Position numbers and translations under genes: made by a program. Below are positions 25,716-33,526 of a DNA stretch of 64,000 nt, in pieces. Each line of letters opens with the position of its first letter. The stretch's first letter is position 1. Below the pieces are notes generated by a model. That model ran no database searches. It saw only the letters and a list, made by a program, of their open reading frames with translations, and had not been told where the DNA came from. Source of the stretch: JAKFDK01 sp036676195 (GTDB lineage Bacteria > Bacillota > Sulfobacillia > Symbiobacteriales > ZC4RG38); the NCBI GenBank assembly GCA_036676195.1, contig JAKFDK010000063.1, positions 1-64,000 of the forward strand, written 5' to 3'.

Positions 25716-26405
25716 GTGGCCAACGGACGCCGCTTCATTAAGTCGCCCCCGTTCATGCCGCCCAACCCGTTCGGGGGCGGGGCGGGAATGGGCATGCCAA
25801 ACATGCCCACGGGTATGCCGAGGATGCCCTTTCCGGCAGGGGGGTTTGCGCCGCCGCAGGGGCAGCAGCAGCCCGGTATACCCCAGACGGCAGGAATGCC
25901 AGGCATGTTCCCTCAGGGCGGAATGCCGCCGGGTATGTTCCCACAGGGTGCGTTCCAATCGCCGCCCGGCCCGGCGGCAGACCCGCAAGCCCTGGCCATG
26001 GCGCAACAGCAGATGATGGCGATCGCCCAGCAGCAGGCCATCGCCCAGCAGCAGGCCATCGCCCAGCAGCAGGCCATCGCCCAGCAGCAGGCCATCGCCC
26101 AGCAGCAGGCATTGGCAGCCCTCGTCTACCAGACCCGAGTCCAGCAGGGACCTCACATACCTGGCTCAGCGGCCAATAATCCTGTGATGGCCCAGTTGGC
26201 CGGGGCCCAGTCAGACATCACCCCGGTGGTGGGGATCCCGTTGGCCGGACCGCAGTTAGCCGTCGACCAGACCGTAGGCACCCAGGCTGCCGTCACTCTG
26301 CCCACAGGGATACACTCGGCCGATACACAAAGCACGGGCGTGCACCCGACCAGCCCCCAGCCCTTCGGCGGTGGCGTGACCGGATGGACCGGGGTATTCC
26401 GCTGA
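25716..26405 (+). CDS. Repeat-rich Gly/Met/Pro/Gln protein of unknown function
   Basis: A 229-residue low-complexity protein. Residues 14-95 are rich in Met-Pro-Gly (MGMPNMPTGMPRMPF, PGMFPQGGMPPGMFPQG). A Gln/Ala tract of QQQAIA repeats follows, then a Thr/Val/Gly-rich tail (LAGPQLAVDQTVGTQAAV). There are no Cys residues, membrane segments or signal peptide. GTG 25716 has GAGGAG eight bases upstream. The composition resembles spore-coat or matrix proteins, but that is inference only; a strong terminator shows it is an independent unit. Confidence 0.65.
   Translation: MANGRRFIKSPPFMPPNPFGGGAGMGMPNMPTGMPRMPFPAGGFAPPQGQQQPGIPQTAGMPGMFPQGGMPPGMFPQGAFQSPPGPAADPQALAMAQQQMMAIAQQQAIAQQQAIAQQQAIAQQQAIAQQQALAALVYQTRVQQGPHIPGSAANNPVMAQLAGAQSDITPVVGIPLAGPQLAVDQTVGTQAAVTLPTGIHSADTQSTGVHPTSPQPFGGGVTGWTGVFR
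26025..26114 (+). repeat. Five tandem 18-bp units encoding QQQAIA-type repeats
   Basis: Four identical 18-base units (GCCCAGCAGCAGGCCATC) at 26025-26096 and a diverged fifth to 26114 lie inside the preceding gene; each keeps the frame. A related degenerate unit precedes them. Perfect DNA identity suggests recent slippage expansion. Confidence 0.92.
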
Positions 26406-26470
26406 ACCATTCCACAGGACTGCTCCCTTTCCGGTTACTCGCCCTATATTTGAGATAGATGCAATACCTC

Positions 26471-26521
26471 AGAGCCACCGGATCCATGTACGGACAGTAC
26501 AGTTTCCGGTGGTTCTTTTTT
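26471..26521 (+). terminator. Strong terminator after the repeat-rich gene
   Basis: A 12-bp stem, AGAGCCACCGGA (26471-26482) with TCCGGTGGTTCT (26505-26516), has a nested TGTAC/GTACA hairpin in the loop and is followed by TTTTTGC. Confidence 0.85.
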
Positions 26522-26850
26522 GCTTTGCTATAGATTTGTAACAGGTTTCCACTACCGCGGTCGGACCGGTATACTTTGCATAATTGGCGGTTTTTGTTGC
26601 ATGGCCTATGCGGCTGACCTGGGACCTTTTTTTGTAGCCGAGTGAACGATTAGGACTGGTAGCCCGGCCAAAGAATTGGTACTATATCGTGGGGATTGGT
26701 ACTAGCAACCTTATGCAATAGGCACGCCGGTGTGTCTCGGCCCAAAAATGGAACACCGTTCCGACGGTGCTGGACTCTACAGAAACACGGCCGCGGCGGG
26801 GCCAGGTACGGGGCCCTTCCAGCATAAATCTGGAGAAGAGGTGCGACGTA
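26522..26850 (+). promoter_or_regulatory. Leader region of icd with spaced direct repeats
   Basis: There is no gene here. ATTGGTACTA occurs at 26675-26684 and again at 26695-26704, exactly 20 bases apart (about two helical turns), with a related ACTGGTAG at 26654. A T7 run lies near 26628. These repeats are candidate binding sites for a regulator of the icd-mdh-citrate synthase cluster; no clear sigma-A promoter was found. Confidence 0.45.
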
Positions 26851-28110
26851 GTGGCCAAGTTTGAGAAGCTTACTTCCCCGACCCGAGGCGAAACGATTAC
26901 GCTCGTGGACGGAAAGCTACAGGTGCCGAACAACCCCATTATTCCCTTTATCGAAGGTGACGGTACAGGTCCGGATATCTGGCGGGCTTCCGTGGCGGTC
27001 TTTGATGCCGCCGTGGAAAAGGCCTACGGTGGCAAGCGCAAGATTGAATGGTTTGAGGTCTACGCCGGTGAAAAGTGCCTGAACAAGTTTGGCGAGTGGC
27101 TGGTGCAGGATACCCTGACGGCGCTCACCGAATACCGGGTCGGCATCAAGGGCCCCCTCACCACCCCGGTCGGCGGCGGGATCCGTTCTCTGAACGTGGC
27201 CCTGCGTCAGCTCATGGACCTGTATGCCTGCGTCCGCCCGGTCCGCTGGTTCAAGGGCGTACCTTCGCCGGTGAAGGAGCCATGGAAGACCGACGTGGTC
27301 ATCTTCCGTGAAAACACCGAAGATATTTATGCTGGTATTGAATTCAAGGCGGAAAGCCCGGAAGCGGAGAAGATCGCCGACTTCATCGAGAAGGAACTTG
27401 GCAAGAAAATCCCCTCCCGCCCGGCGGGCATTGGCATCAAGCCAGTCTCTGAAGCTTACTCCAAGCGGCTCATCCGTGCCGCCATTGAATATGCCGTCAA
27501 GTATAACCGCAAGAGCGTAACCATCGTGCACAAGGGCAACATCCAGAAGTTCACCGAGGGTGCCTTTATGCAGTGGGGCTATGAAGTCGCCAAGAACGAG
27601 TACGCCGACGTTACGGTTACGGAGCAGGAACTGTGGGATAACTACGGTGGCAAGGCCCCGGCGGGCAAGATTGTCGTCAAGGACCGCATTGCCGACATCA
27701 CCTTCCAGCAGCTCCTCCTGCGTCCGGACGAATTCGACGTCCTGGCTACCTGCAACCTGAACGGTGACTACCTCTCCGATGCCGTGGCCGCCCAGGTAGG
27801 TGGCATCGGGATTGCTCCAGGGGCCAACATCAACTATGTCAGCGGTTTTGGTCTCTTTGAGGCCACCCACGGCACCGCGCCCAAGTATGCCAACCTCGAC
27901 AAGGTGAACCCGTCTTCGGTGATCCTGTCCGGTGAAATGATGTTCCGCTATATGGGTTGGGACGAAGTGGCTGACCTGATCATCAAGGGTCTGGAGCGCG
28001 CCATTGCCAACAAGACTGTCACCTACGACTTTGCCCGCCTGACCGAGGGCGCGACTGAGGTCAAGTGCTCCGAGTTCGGCAACCTGATCATCAAGAACAT
28101 GGCCGACTAA
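26851..28110 (+). CDS. icd: NADP-dependent isocitrate dehydrogenase
   Basis: A 419-residue TCA-cycle enzyme making 2-oxoglutarate. The isocitrate-binding GGGIRSLNVALRQ contains the regulatory-type Ser. FRENTEDIYAGIEF, IVHKGNIQKFTEGAF and the cofactor site HGTAPKYANLDKVNP are present; Lys-Tyr in that last motif indicates NADP rather than NAD. GTG 26851 (MAKFEKLTSP) has GAGGTG eight bases upstream, so the Arg-rich upstream extension is rejected. It is the first of three TCA genes in a row. Confidence 0.96.
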   Translation: MAKFEKLTSPTRGETITLVDGKLQVPNNPIIPFIEGDGTGPDIWRASVAVFDAAVEKAYGGKRKIEWFEVYAGEKCLNKFGEWLVQDTLTALTEYRVGIKGPLTTPVGGGIRSLNVALRQLMDLYACVRPVRWFKGVPSPVKEPWKTDVVIFRENTEDIYAGIEFKAESPEAEKIADFIEKELGKKIPSRPAGIGIKPVSEAYSKRLIRAAIEYAVKYNRKSVTIVHKGNIQKFTEGAFMQWGYEVAKNEYADVTVTEQELWDNYGGKAPAGKIVVKDRIADITFQQLLLRPDEFDVLATCNLNGDYLSDAVAAQVGGIGIAPGANINYVSGFGLFEATHGTAPKYANLDKVNPSSVILSGEMMFRYMGWDEVADLIIKGLERAIANKTVTYDFARLTEGATEVKCSEFGNLIIKNMAD

Positions 28111-28182
28111 CAGGGGAATGCTAATCCCCTGAGGGATTTTCGGACGACTCGGGGGCTCGCCTGCTGCGCGGGCCCCCGAGTC
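28111..28182 (+). terminator. Two hairpins between icd and mdh
   Basis: CAGGGGA (28111-28117) pairs with TCCCCTG (28125-28131), ending in GGGATTTT. A second, GC-rich hairpin, GACTCGGGGGC with GCCCCCGAGTC, spans 28146-28182. The first resembles a terminator or processing site within the cluster; the second has no U tract. Confidence 0.5.
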
Positions 28183-28279
28183 GGAACGGCTCCTTAATCG
28201 GACGACGCAGGAGTGCACCCGGGTTAGATTCGCCACTTGGCCGCAACTCAAGTAACGTAGAGAAAGGGGACAGATTCTT

Positions 28280-29230
28280 ATGGCCATGAAGCGCCCGAAG
28301 ATTAGCGTGATCGGTGCCGGTTTCACCGCCCAGGGGGCAGCTATTGCCTGCGCCGAGCGGGAACTTGGTGACGTTCTGCTGGTGGATATTCCACAGAAGG
28401 AGAACTATGCCAAGGGCGTCGCCCTTGACATGCTGCAGACGACCCCGGTCAATATGAAGGACCTCAATGTATATGGCACGGCAGACTATGCCGACGCCAA
28501 GGACTCCGACGTGGTCCTGATCACCGCCGGCCTGCCCCGTAAGCCGGGAATGAGCCGGGAGGACCTGATTTCGGTCAACGCTGGCATCATGTCCCAGGTG
28601 GCGGAAAATGTCGCCAAGTATTCGCCCAACGCGTACATCATCGTGCTCACCAACCCGGTTGACTCCATGACCTACACGGTGTTCCGCCGTACTGGCTTCC
28701 CCAAGAACCGGGTCATGGGTCAGTCCGGCGTACTGGATACCGCCCGCTATCGTACCTTCCTGTCCCAGGCCCTCAAGGTTTCGGTTAAGGATATCACGGC
28801 CTTTGTGCTGGGTGGCCACGGCGATGAGATGGTTCCGCTCGTGCGTTACACCACCGTTGGCGGCGTGCCAGTGGAAAAGCTGCTCCCGCGGGAGACCATT
28901 GACGCCATTGTGGAGCGTACCCGCAAGGGCGGCGGCGAGATTGTAAACCTGATGGGCACCAGCGCCGGTTATGCCCCGGGCGCTTCCCTGGCACAGATGG
29001 CGGAAGCCATCGTACGCGATCAGCGGCGGGTCCTGCCGGCTATTGCCTATCTGGAAGGCGAATTTGGCTATAACGATATGTACCTTGGTGTTCCGGCCGT
29101 GATCGGCGGCGACGGGCTGGAGAAAGTAATCGAAATCGATTTGACGCCGGAAGAGAAGGCGACTCTGGACAAGAGCGCTGCCGGCGTCAAAGCCACTGTT
29201 GACTTTGTCAAGGCGAACGTGCTGAAGTAG
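28280..29230 (+). CDS. mdh: Malate dehydrogenase (lactate dehydrogenase-like type)
   Basis: A 316-residue NAD-dependent enzyme interconverting malate and oxaloacetate. It has the dinucleotide site ISVIGAGFTAQGAA with acidic LLVDIPQ selecting NAD, the substrate loop GLPRKPGMSREDL (two Arg of the malate type), NPVDSMTY and catalytic His in LGGHGDEMVPLVRY. AAAGGGGA precedes ATG 28280; ATG 28286 is possible. It lies between icd and citrate synthase, so the three catalyse adjoining TCA steps. Confidence 0.96.
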   Translation: MAMKRPKISVIGAGFTAQGAAIACAERELGDVLLVDIPQKENYAKGVALDMLQTTPVNMKDLNVYGTADYADAKDSDVVLITAGLPRKPGMSREDLISVNAGIMSQVAENVAKYSPNAYIIVLTNPVDSMTYTVFRRTGFPKNRVMGQSGVLDTARYRTFLSQALKVSVKDITAFVLGGHGDEMVPLVRYTTVGGVPVEKLLPRETIDAIVERTRKGGGEIVNLMGTSAGYAPGASLAQMAEAIVRDQRRVLPAIAYLEGEFGYNDMYLGVPAVIGGDGLEKVIEIDLTPEEKATLDKSAAGVKATVDFVKANVLK

Positions 29231-29253
29231 CACGTCCCAAGGAGGAACGGCCG

Positions 29254-30387
29254 ATGAGCACCCCGACCCCCACTTTTAAGGCCGGCCTGGAAGACATCGT
29301 AGCCGGCAACTCGGATATTTGCTTCATTGACGGCCAAGAAGGTCGCCTGGTTTATTGCGGCTACGATATCCGGGAGCTGGCAGAGCACTCCACCTTCGAG
29401 GAAGTTTGCTTCCTCCTGTGGAACAAGCGTCTGCCCAACAAGGCCGAACTCGAGCAACTCGACACGCTACTCAAGGCCAATCGTGCCGTGCCTCAGGGCG
29501 TGATTGAGATCCTGCGGGCCCTGCCCAAGGACACTCACCCCATGGCCGCTCTGCGCACGGGCGTTTCGGTGCTGGGGAACTTTGATCCGGACACCGAGAA
29601 TGGCAGCCGCGAGGCCAACTACCTCAAGTCCATCAAGCTGACCGCCCAGTTGCCCACCATCGTAACGGCCTGGCAGCGGCTGCGTGAGGGCAAGGAGCCG
29701 GTGGCGCCCCGCACTGACTGCAATCTGGCGACCAACTTCCTGTACATGCTGTCTGGTCAGATGCCGGACGACTATTCCGCCCGCGTGTTCGACGTGGCCC
29801 TGATCTTGCACGCCGACCACGAGCTGAATGCGTCTACCTTCAGCGCCCGTGTCACCGTGGCCACCCTGACCGATATTTACTCGGCCATCACCTCGGCGGT
29901 TGGTACCCTCAAGGGACCCCTCCATGGCGGCGCCAACGAGGCGGTCATGAAGACCCTGCTCGAGATCGATGATGTGGCCAAGACCGAAGCGTGGGTCAAG
30001 GACGCTCTGGCCCAGAAGAAGAAGGTCATGGGCTTTGGTCACCGGGTTTACAAGACCAAGGATCCGCGGGCCTATATTCTGGAAGCCATGTCTCAGGAGC
30101 TGAGCCGGCGGGCGGGCAACACCAAATGGTTCGACATGACCCAGACCGTTGAGCGGGTGGTCCAGGAGACCAAGGGGCTGTATCCCAACGTCGACCTGTA
30201 CTCGGCCTCAGCCTATCATGTCATGGGCGTTCCCACCGACCTGTTCACTCCGATCTTTGCTGTCAGCCGTATTTCCGGTTGGACGGCACATATCCTCGAA
30301 CAACTGGACAATAACCGGATCATTCGGCCCCGTGCCGAGTACACGGGTCCGGAGCGTCTGACCTATGTTCCGCTGGAAAATCGGTAA
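29254..30387 (+). CDS. gltA: Citrate synthase
   Basis: A 377-residue type II-like short citrate synthase condensing acetyl-CoA and oxaloacetate. It has active-site His in ADHELNASTFSARV and in GPLHGGANEAVM, then GFGHRVYKTKDPRA with catalytic Arg/His, and C-terminal Arg-rich NRIIRPRAEYTGPE. The length is that of Gram-positive CitZ-type enzymes, without the allosteric N-terminal extension of enterobacterial GltA. AAGGAGG precedes ATG 29254, 23 bases after mdh, so they are likely co-transcribed. Confidence 0.96.
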   Translation: MSTPTPTFKAGLEDIVAGNSDICFIDGQEGRLVYCGYDIRELAEHSTFEEVCFLLWNKRLPNKAELEQLDTLLKANRAVPQGVIEILRALPKDTHPMAALRTGVSVLGNFDPDTENGSREANYLKSIKLTAQLPTIVTAWQRLREGKEPVAPRTDCNLATNFLYMLSGQMPDDYSARVFDVALILHADHELNASTFSARVTVATLTDIYSAITSAVGTLKGPLHGGANEAVMKTLLEIDDVAKTEAWVKDALAQKKKVMGFGHRVYKTKDPRAYILEAMSQELSRRAGNTKWFDMTQTVERVVQETKGLYPNVDLYSASAYHVMGVPTDLFTPIFAVSRISGWTAHILEQLDNNRIIRPRAEYTGPERLTYVPLENR

Positions 30388-30433
30388 CTCAGGTACTGGG
30401 TACGGACTTATCTTACCGGTCGACCGGGCGCAC

Positions 30434-30471
30434 GGCGCACTCCGCATTTAGCCGAGTGCGCCTCTTTGTTT
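30434..30471 (+). terminator. Intrinsic terminator of the TCA cluster
   Basis: GGCGCACT (30434-30441) pairs with AGTGCGCC (30455-30462), followed by TCTTTGTTT. Confidence 0.8.
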
Positions 30472-30587
30472 CGGTACGAACCCTTGCCCCTCGGCTACCG
30501 TCTTTAAGGGTAGGCGCCGCTACGGCGCTCCCGGCGGAGACTTGTGCTATCATAAAGGCAGGAGTGTGCGGGGGAAGGGGGGGCCAC

Positions 30588-32354
30588 ATGGCGCCGAGCA
30601 ACCGGGCCTGGGTAATGGCGCTGCTGTTCGGGCTGATCCTCTTCGTATTGGCCAGCCGTTCGTTTTCATCCAAGCCATACGAGGGCAAAGCATATAACGA
30701 GTTTTTGGCGGACGTCCAGGCTGGCCGAGTCGAGCAGGTCCGCATGGGCGGCAATGTGATTCGGGCCACCTACGCGCAGGGCGAGCAGGTACAGGTCATT
30801 CCCCTGGACGTCGAATATGCCCTTGATGAGTTGCGCAAGGCCAACGTGCCGGTGGAGTATGTGCGGCTGCCCGGGCGCCCGTGGTGGGGCGGGCTGGTGA
30901 CCGGGTTGCTGCCGGCCGGATTACTGATTGGCTACCTGTGGCTGATGGCACGGCCGGGGGCGGGTGGCGGGCAGCTATTTCAGTTCAGCCGGAGCCGGGC
31001 ACGCCTGCTTGGCCGGGAGGAAAACCGCATCACTATGAAAGATGTGGCGGGGCTTCCGGAGACAAAGGAAGAACTGGCCGAAGTGATCGATTTCCTACGT
31101 AGCCCCGAACGGTACCTGGAGTTGGGCGCCCGGATCCCCAAAGGTGTGTTGCTGGAGGGGCCGCCGGGCACGGGCAAGACCTTGTTGGCCAGGGCCGTGT
31201 CCGGTGAGGCCGGGGTACCCTTCTACTCGATTTCCGGGTCTGACTTTGTAGAGATGTTCGCCGGTGTGGGCGCCGCCCGGGTGCGGGACCTGTTTGAACG
31301 GGCACGGGCCTCGGCCCCCTGCATTATTTTCATGGATGAGATCGACGCGGTGGGACGGCAGCGCGGCCACGGGCTTGGCGGCGCCAACGATGAACGGGAG
31401 CAGACCCTGAACCAGTTGCTGGTGGAGATGGACGGGTTCGCGGCGGCCGAAGGCATCATCGTGATGGCGGCAACCAACCGGATCGATGTCCTTGACCCGG
31501 CTCTGCTGCGCCCCGGCCGTTTTGACCGGGTGGTGCACATTGATCCCCCGGACCGGGGCGGGCGGGCGGAGATTCTGCTGGTTCATGCCGCTGGTAAACG
31601 GCTGGAGCCAGCCGTCAGCCTCGATGACATTGCCGCCCTGACCGTTGGTTTTACCGGGGCAGACCTGGCCAATCTCCTGAACGAAGCGGCGTTATTGGCC
31701 GCCCGGCGCCGGAAGGAGGCCATCGGCCCGGCCGAAATGGAGAACGCTTACGAGCGGGTCGTTACCGGCGGTGCCGAAAAGAAGCGAGTGATTTCCCGTC
31801 AGGAAAAGCAGCGGGTCGCCTTTCACGAGGCCGGTCATGCCCTTGTTTCCCGCAAGCTCAGCCACACCGACCCCATCCAAAAGGTGAGCATCATCCCCCG
31901 CGGCCGGGCTGCTGGTTATGTGCTGTACCGACCGGAGGAGGATCGGCGGACGCAGTCACGCACGGAGTTCCTGGATTTCCTGACCGGAATTCTGGCCGGG
32001 CGGGCGGCGGAAGAAGTCGTACTGGGCGACACGAGCACCGGTGCGGCCAACGACCTGGAACGGGCCACTGACCTGGCCCGGCGCATGGTAACCCAGTGGG
32101 GCATGGCACCGGAACTCGGCCCGATTCTGGTGAGCGGCAGAGACGGAGCGTCTGTAGGTGGCGTTGGCGCTGCCCCGGTATTTTCGGAGCGAACGGCTTG
32201 GACGGTGGATCAGGCCGTCCGCAAGCTGGTACACGAGGGTTACCAGCGGGCGGTGGATCTGTTGCGGCGGCACCGGGACGCACTGGAACGGGTGGCCCAT
32301 GCCCTGCTGGAACGGGAGACACTGAGTGGAAGTGAGCTGGAAAAGCTGATCTAG
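30588..32354 (+). CDS. ftsH: ATP-dependent membrane zinc metalloprotease FtsH
   Basis: A 588-residue AAA+ protease that degrades membrane and regulatory proteins. Two N-terminal membrane helices flank a small extracytoplasmic domain (YEGKAYNEFLADVQAGRV). The AAA module has LLEGPPGTGKT, CIIFMDEIDAVGRQRG and arginine fingers in DPALLRPGRFDR. The protease site is HEAGH, with the third ligand Asp in ANDLERATDLARRMV. ATG 30588 follows a G-rich site; 44 in-frame upstream codons are not credible. HflK/HflC, known FtsH partners, are encoded 20 kb upstream. Confidence 0.96.
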   Translation: MAPSNRAWVMALLFGLILFVLASRSFSSKPYEGKAYNEFLADVQAGRVEQVRMGGNVIRATYAQGEQVQVIPLDVEYALDELRKANVPVEYVRLPGRPWWGGLVTGLLPAGLLIGYLWLMARPGAGGGQLFQFSRSRARLLGREENRITMKDVAGLPETKEELAEVIDFLRSPERYLELGARIPKGVLLEGPPGTGKTLLARAVSGEAGVPFYSISGSDFVEMFAGVGAARVRDLFERARASAPCIIFMDEIDAVGRQRGHGLGGANDEREQTLNQLLVEMDGFAAAEGIIVMAATNRIDVLDPALLRPGRFDRVVHIDPPDRGGRAEILLVHAAGKRLEPAVSLDDIAALTVGFTGADLANLLNEAALLAARRRKEAIGPAEMENAYERVVTGGAEKKRVISRQEKQRVAFHEAGHALVSRKLSHTDPIQKVSIIPRGRAAGYVLYRPEEDRRTQSRTEFLDFLTGILAGRAAEEVVLGDTSTGAANDLERATDLARRMVTQWGMAPELGPILVSGRDGASVGGVGAAPVFSERTAWTVDQAVRKLVHEGYQRAVDLLRRHRDALERVAHALLERETLSGSELEKLI

Positions 32355-32390
32355 GGCTGGTGAAGGCCGAGACCCCCCGCCCCTGGGGTA

Positions 32391-32420
32391 TTGACACCGG
32401 GACGCTGTTCCTGGTACGAT
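32391..32420 (+). promoter_or_regulatory. Sigma-A-type promoter of the proBA T-box leader
   Basis: A perfect TTGACA (32391-32396), an 18-base spacer and TACGAT (32415-32420) lie just upstream of the T-box leader, giving a predicted start near 32427. Confidence 0.8.
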
Positions 32421-32426
32421 GCCGAC

Positions 32427-32698
32427 AGTAGCTTTCGAATGGCTGTGAAGGGGACCAGTAGGGCCAACCCCGGTGTACAGAGAGCCCGCGGCAAGCTGTA
32501 AAGCGGGTCACCGGCCGGTACCGAACCCACCCTGGAGCCGGCGACGTGTTGCAAGTCGCCCCGGGCACCCGGCCCGTTACCCTCGGGACCGCATGAATAC
32601 GTGCGGTATGAGGTGGTCCGCCCTCGGGCGGGCAATGAAGGTGGTATCGCGGGAGTCATTGTACCCCCGTCCTTCCTGGGCGGGGGTTTATGCGTTTT
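32427..32698 (+). promoter_or_regulatory. T-box riboswitch (proline specifier, CCC)
   Basis: A tRNA-sensing leader. AGTA (32457-32460) and the AGAGAG-type bulge (32469-32474) belong to Stem I. The specifier region reads GAACCCACCCTGGAGCC (32523-32539), matching the usual GAA-codon-ACC layout with CCC, a proline codon. The T-box sequence AAGGTGGTATCGCGG lies at 32638-32652; its TGGT would pair with the ACCA end of uncharged tRNA-Pro. A terminator follows (ACCCCCGTCC/GGGCGGGGGT, 32663-32687, then TTTATGCGTTTTT). Low charged tRNA-Pro should therefore switch on proBA. Confidence 0.88.
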
Positions 32699-32722
32699 TA
32701 TAAGGAAAGGGGACAGTGCCTC

Positions 32723-33526
32723 ATGCACGCAGATGCCCTGGCCGCGGCCCGGCGTGTAGTGGTGAAGGTGGGGTCCAGTATGTTGACCCACCCCAATGGC
32801 CGAATGCACCTGGGCCTGATGGAGAACCTGGTCCGCCAGATGAGCGATCTGGCCGCCGGGGGGCGTCAGGTGGTGCTGGTCACCTCGGCTGCCATTGCGG
32901 CGGGGATGGGGCGGATGGGGCTGATGGAGCGGCCACCCGGACTGACGGAAAAGCAAGCTCTGGCGGCCGTCGGCCAGGGCTGGCTGATGCAGACTTACGA
33001 GAAGCTGTTCGCCGAGTGCGGGGTGACCGTTGCCCAGATCCTGCTCACCCGGCAGGATTTGGAGGACCCGAACCGGCGTGAAAATGCCGCCGCCACCATG
33101 AATTTGCTGCTGGACTGGCGGGTGCTGCCCATTGTCAACGAGAATGACACCGTGGCCAACGAGGAGATCAAGGTTGGAGACAACGATACCCTGAGTGCCC
33201 GGGTGGCAGCCCTGCTGCAGGCTGATCTGCTGATCATCCTGAGCGACGTGCCGGGGCTGTATCCGGTCGATCCGCGCCTCAACCCGGGGGTGCAGATCCT
33301 GGACCTGGTCGAGGAACTCACGGAGGAGTTGTGGCAGGGGGCAGGGGGTGCCGGGAGCAGCAACGGTACCGGTGGCATGCGCACCAAACTGGCGGCGGCA
33401 GCCATTTGCCTTGAGCACGACATTCACATGGTCATTGCCAGCGGCCGGCATCCGGCGGTACTGCGGGAAATCGCCGCCGGGGCTGTGCCGGGTACACTCT
33501 TCAAACCCAAGGGGGCCAGAGTATGA
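32723..33526 (+). CDS. proB: Glutamate 5-kinase
   Basis: A 267-residue amino acid kinase, first step of proline synthesis (glutamate to gamma-glutamyl phosphate). It has VVVKVGSSMLT (phosphate-binding Lys), LVTSAAIAAGMGRMG, IVNENDTVANEEIKVGDNDTL and SDVPGLYPVDPR, then GTGGMRTKLAAA. It lacks the C-terminal PUA domain of E. coli-type enzymes (about 367 residues). ATG 32723 lies after AAAGGGGA. Expression is controlled by the T-box leader upstream and it overlaps proA by four bases (ATGA). Confidence 0.95.
   Translation: MHADALAAARRVVVKVGSSMLTHPNGRMHLGLMENLVRQMSDLAAGGRQVVLVTSAAIAAGMGRMGLMERPPGLTEKQALAAVGQGWLMQTYEKLFAECGVTVAQILLTRQDLEDPNRRENAAATMNLLLDWRVLPIVNENDTVANEEIKVGDNDTLSARVAALLQADLLIILSDVPGLYPVDPRLNPGVQILDLVEELTEELWQGAGGAGSSNGTGGMRTKLAAAAICLEHDIHMVIASGRHPAVLREIAAGAVPGTLFKPKGARV

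Noticed and set aside
26025..26114. Short tandem repeats considered as a CRISPR array
   Set aside because: Units are 18 bp, directly adjacent without spacers, in frame and inside a coding region.
26767..26850. Upstream extension of isocitrate dehydrogenase by 28 codons
   Set aside because: Arg-rich leader without ribosome site; GTG 26851 has GAGGTG at proper spacing and matches the family N-terminus.
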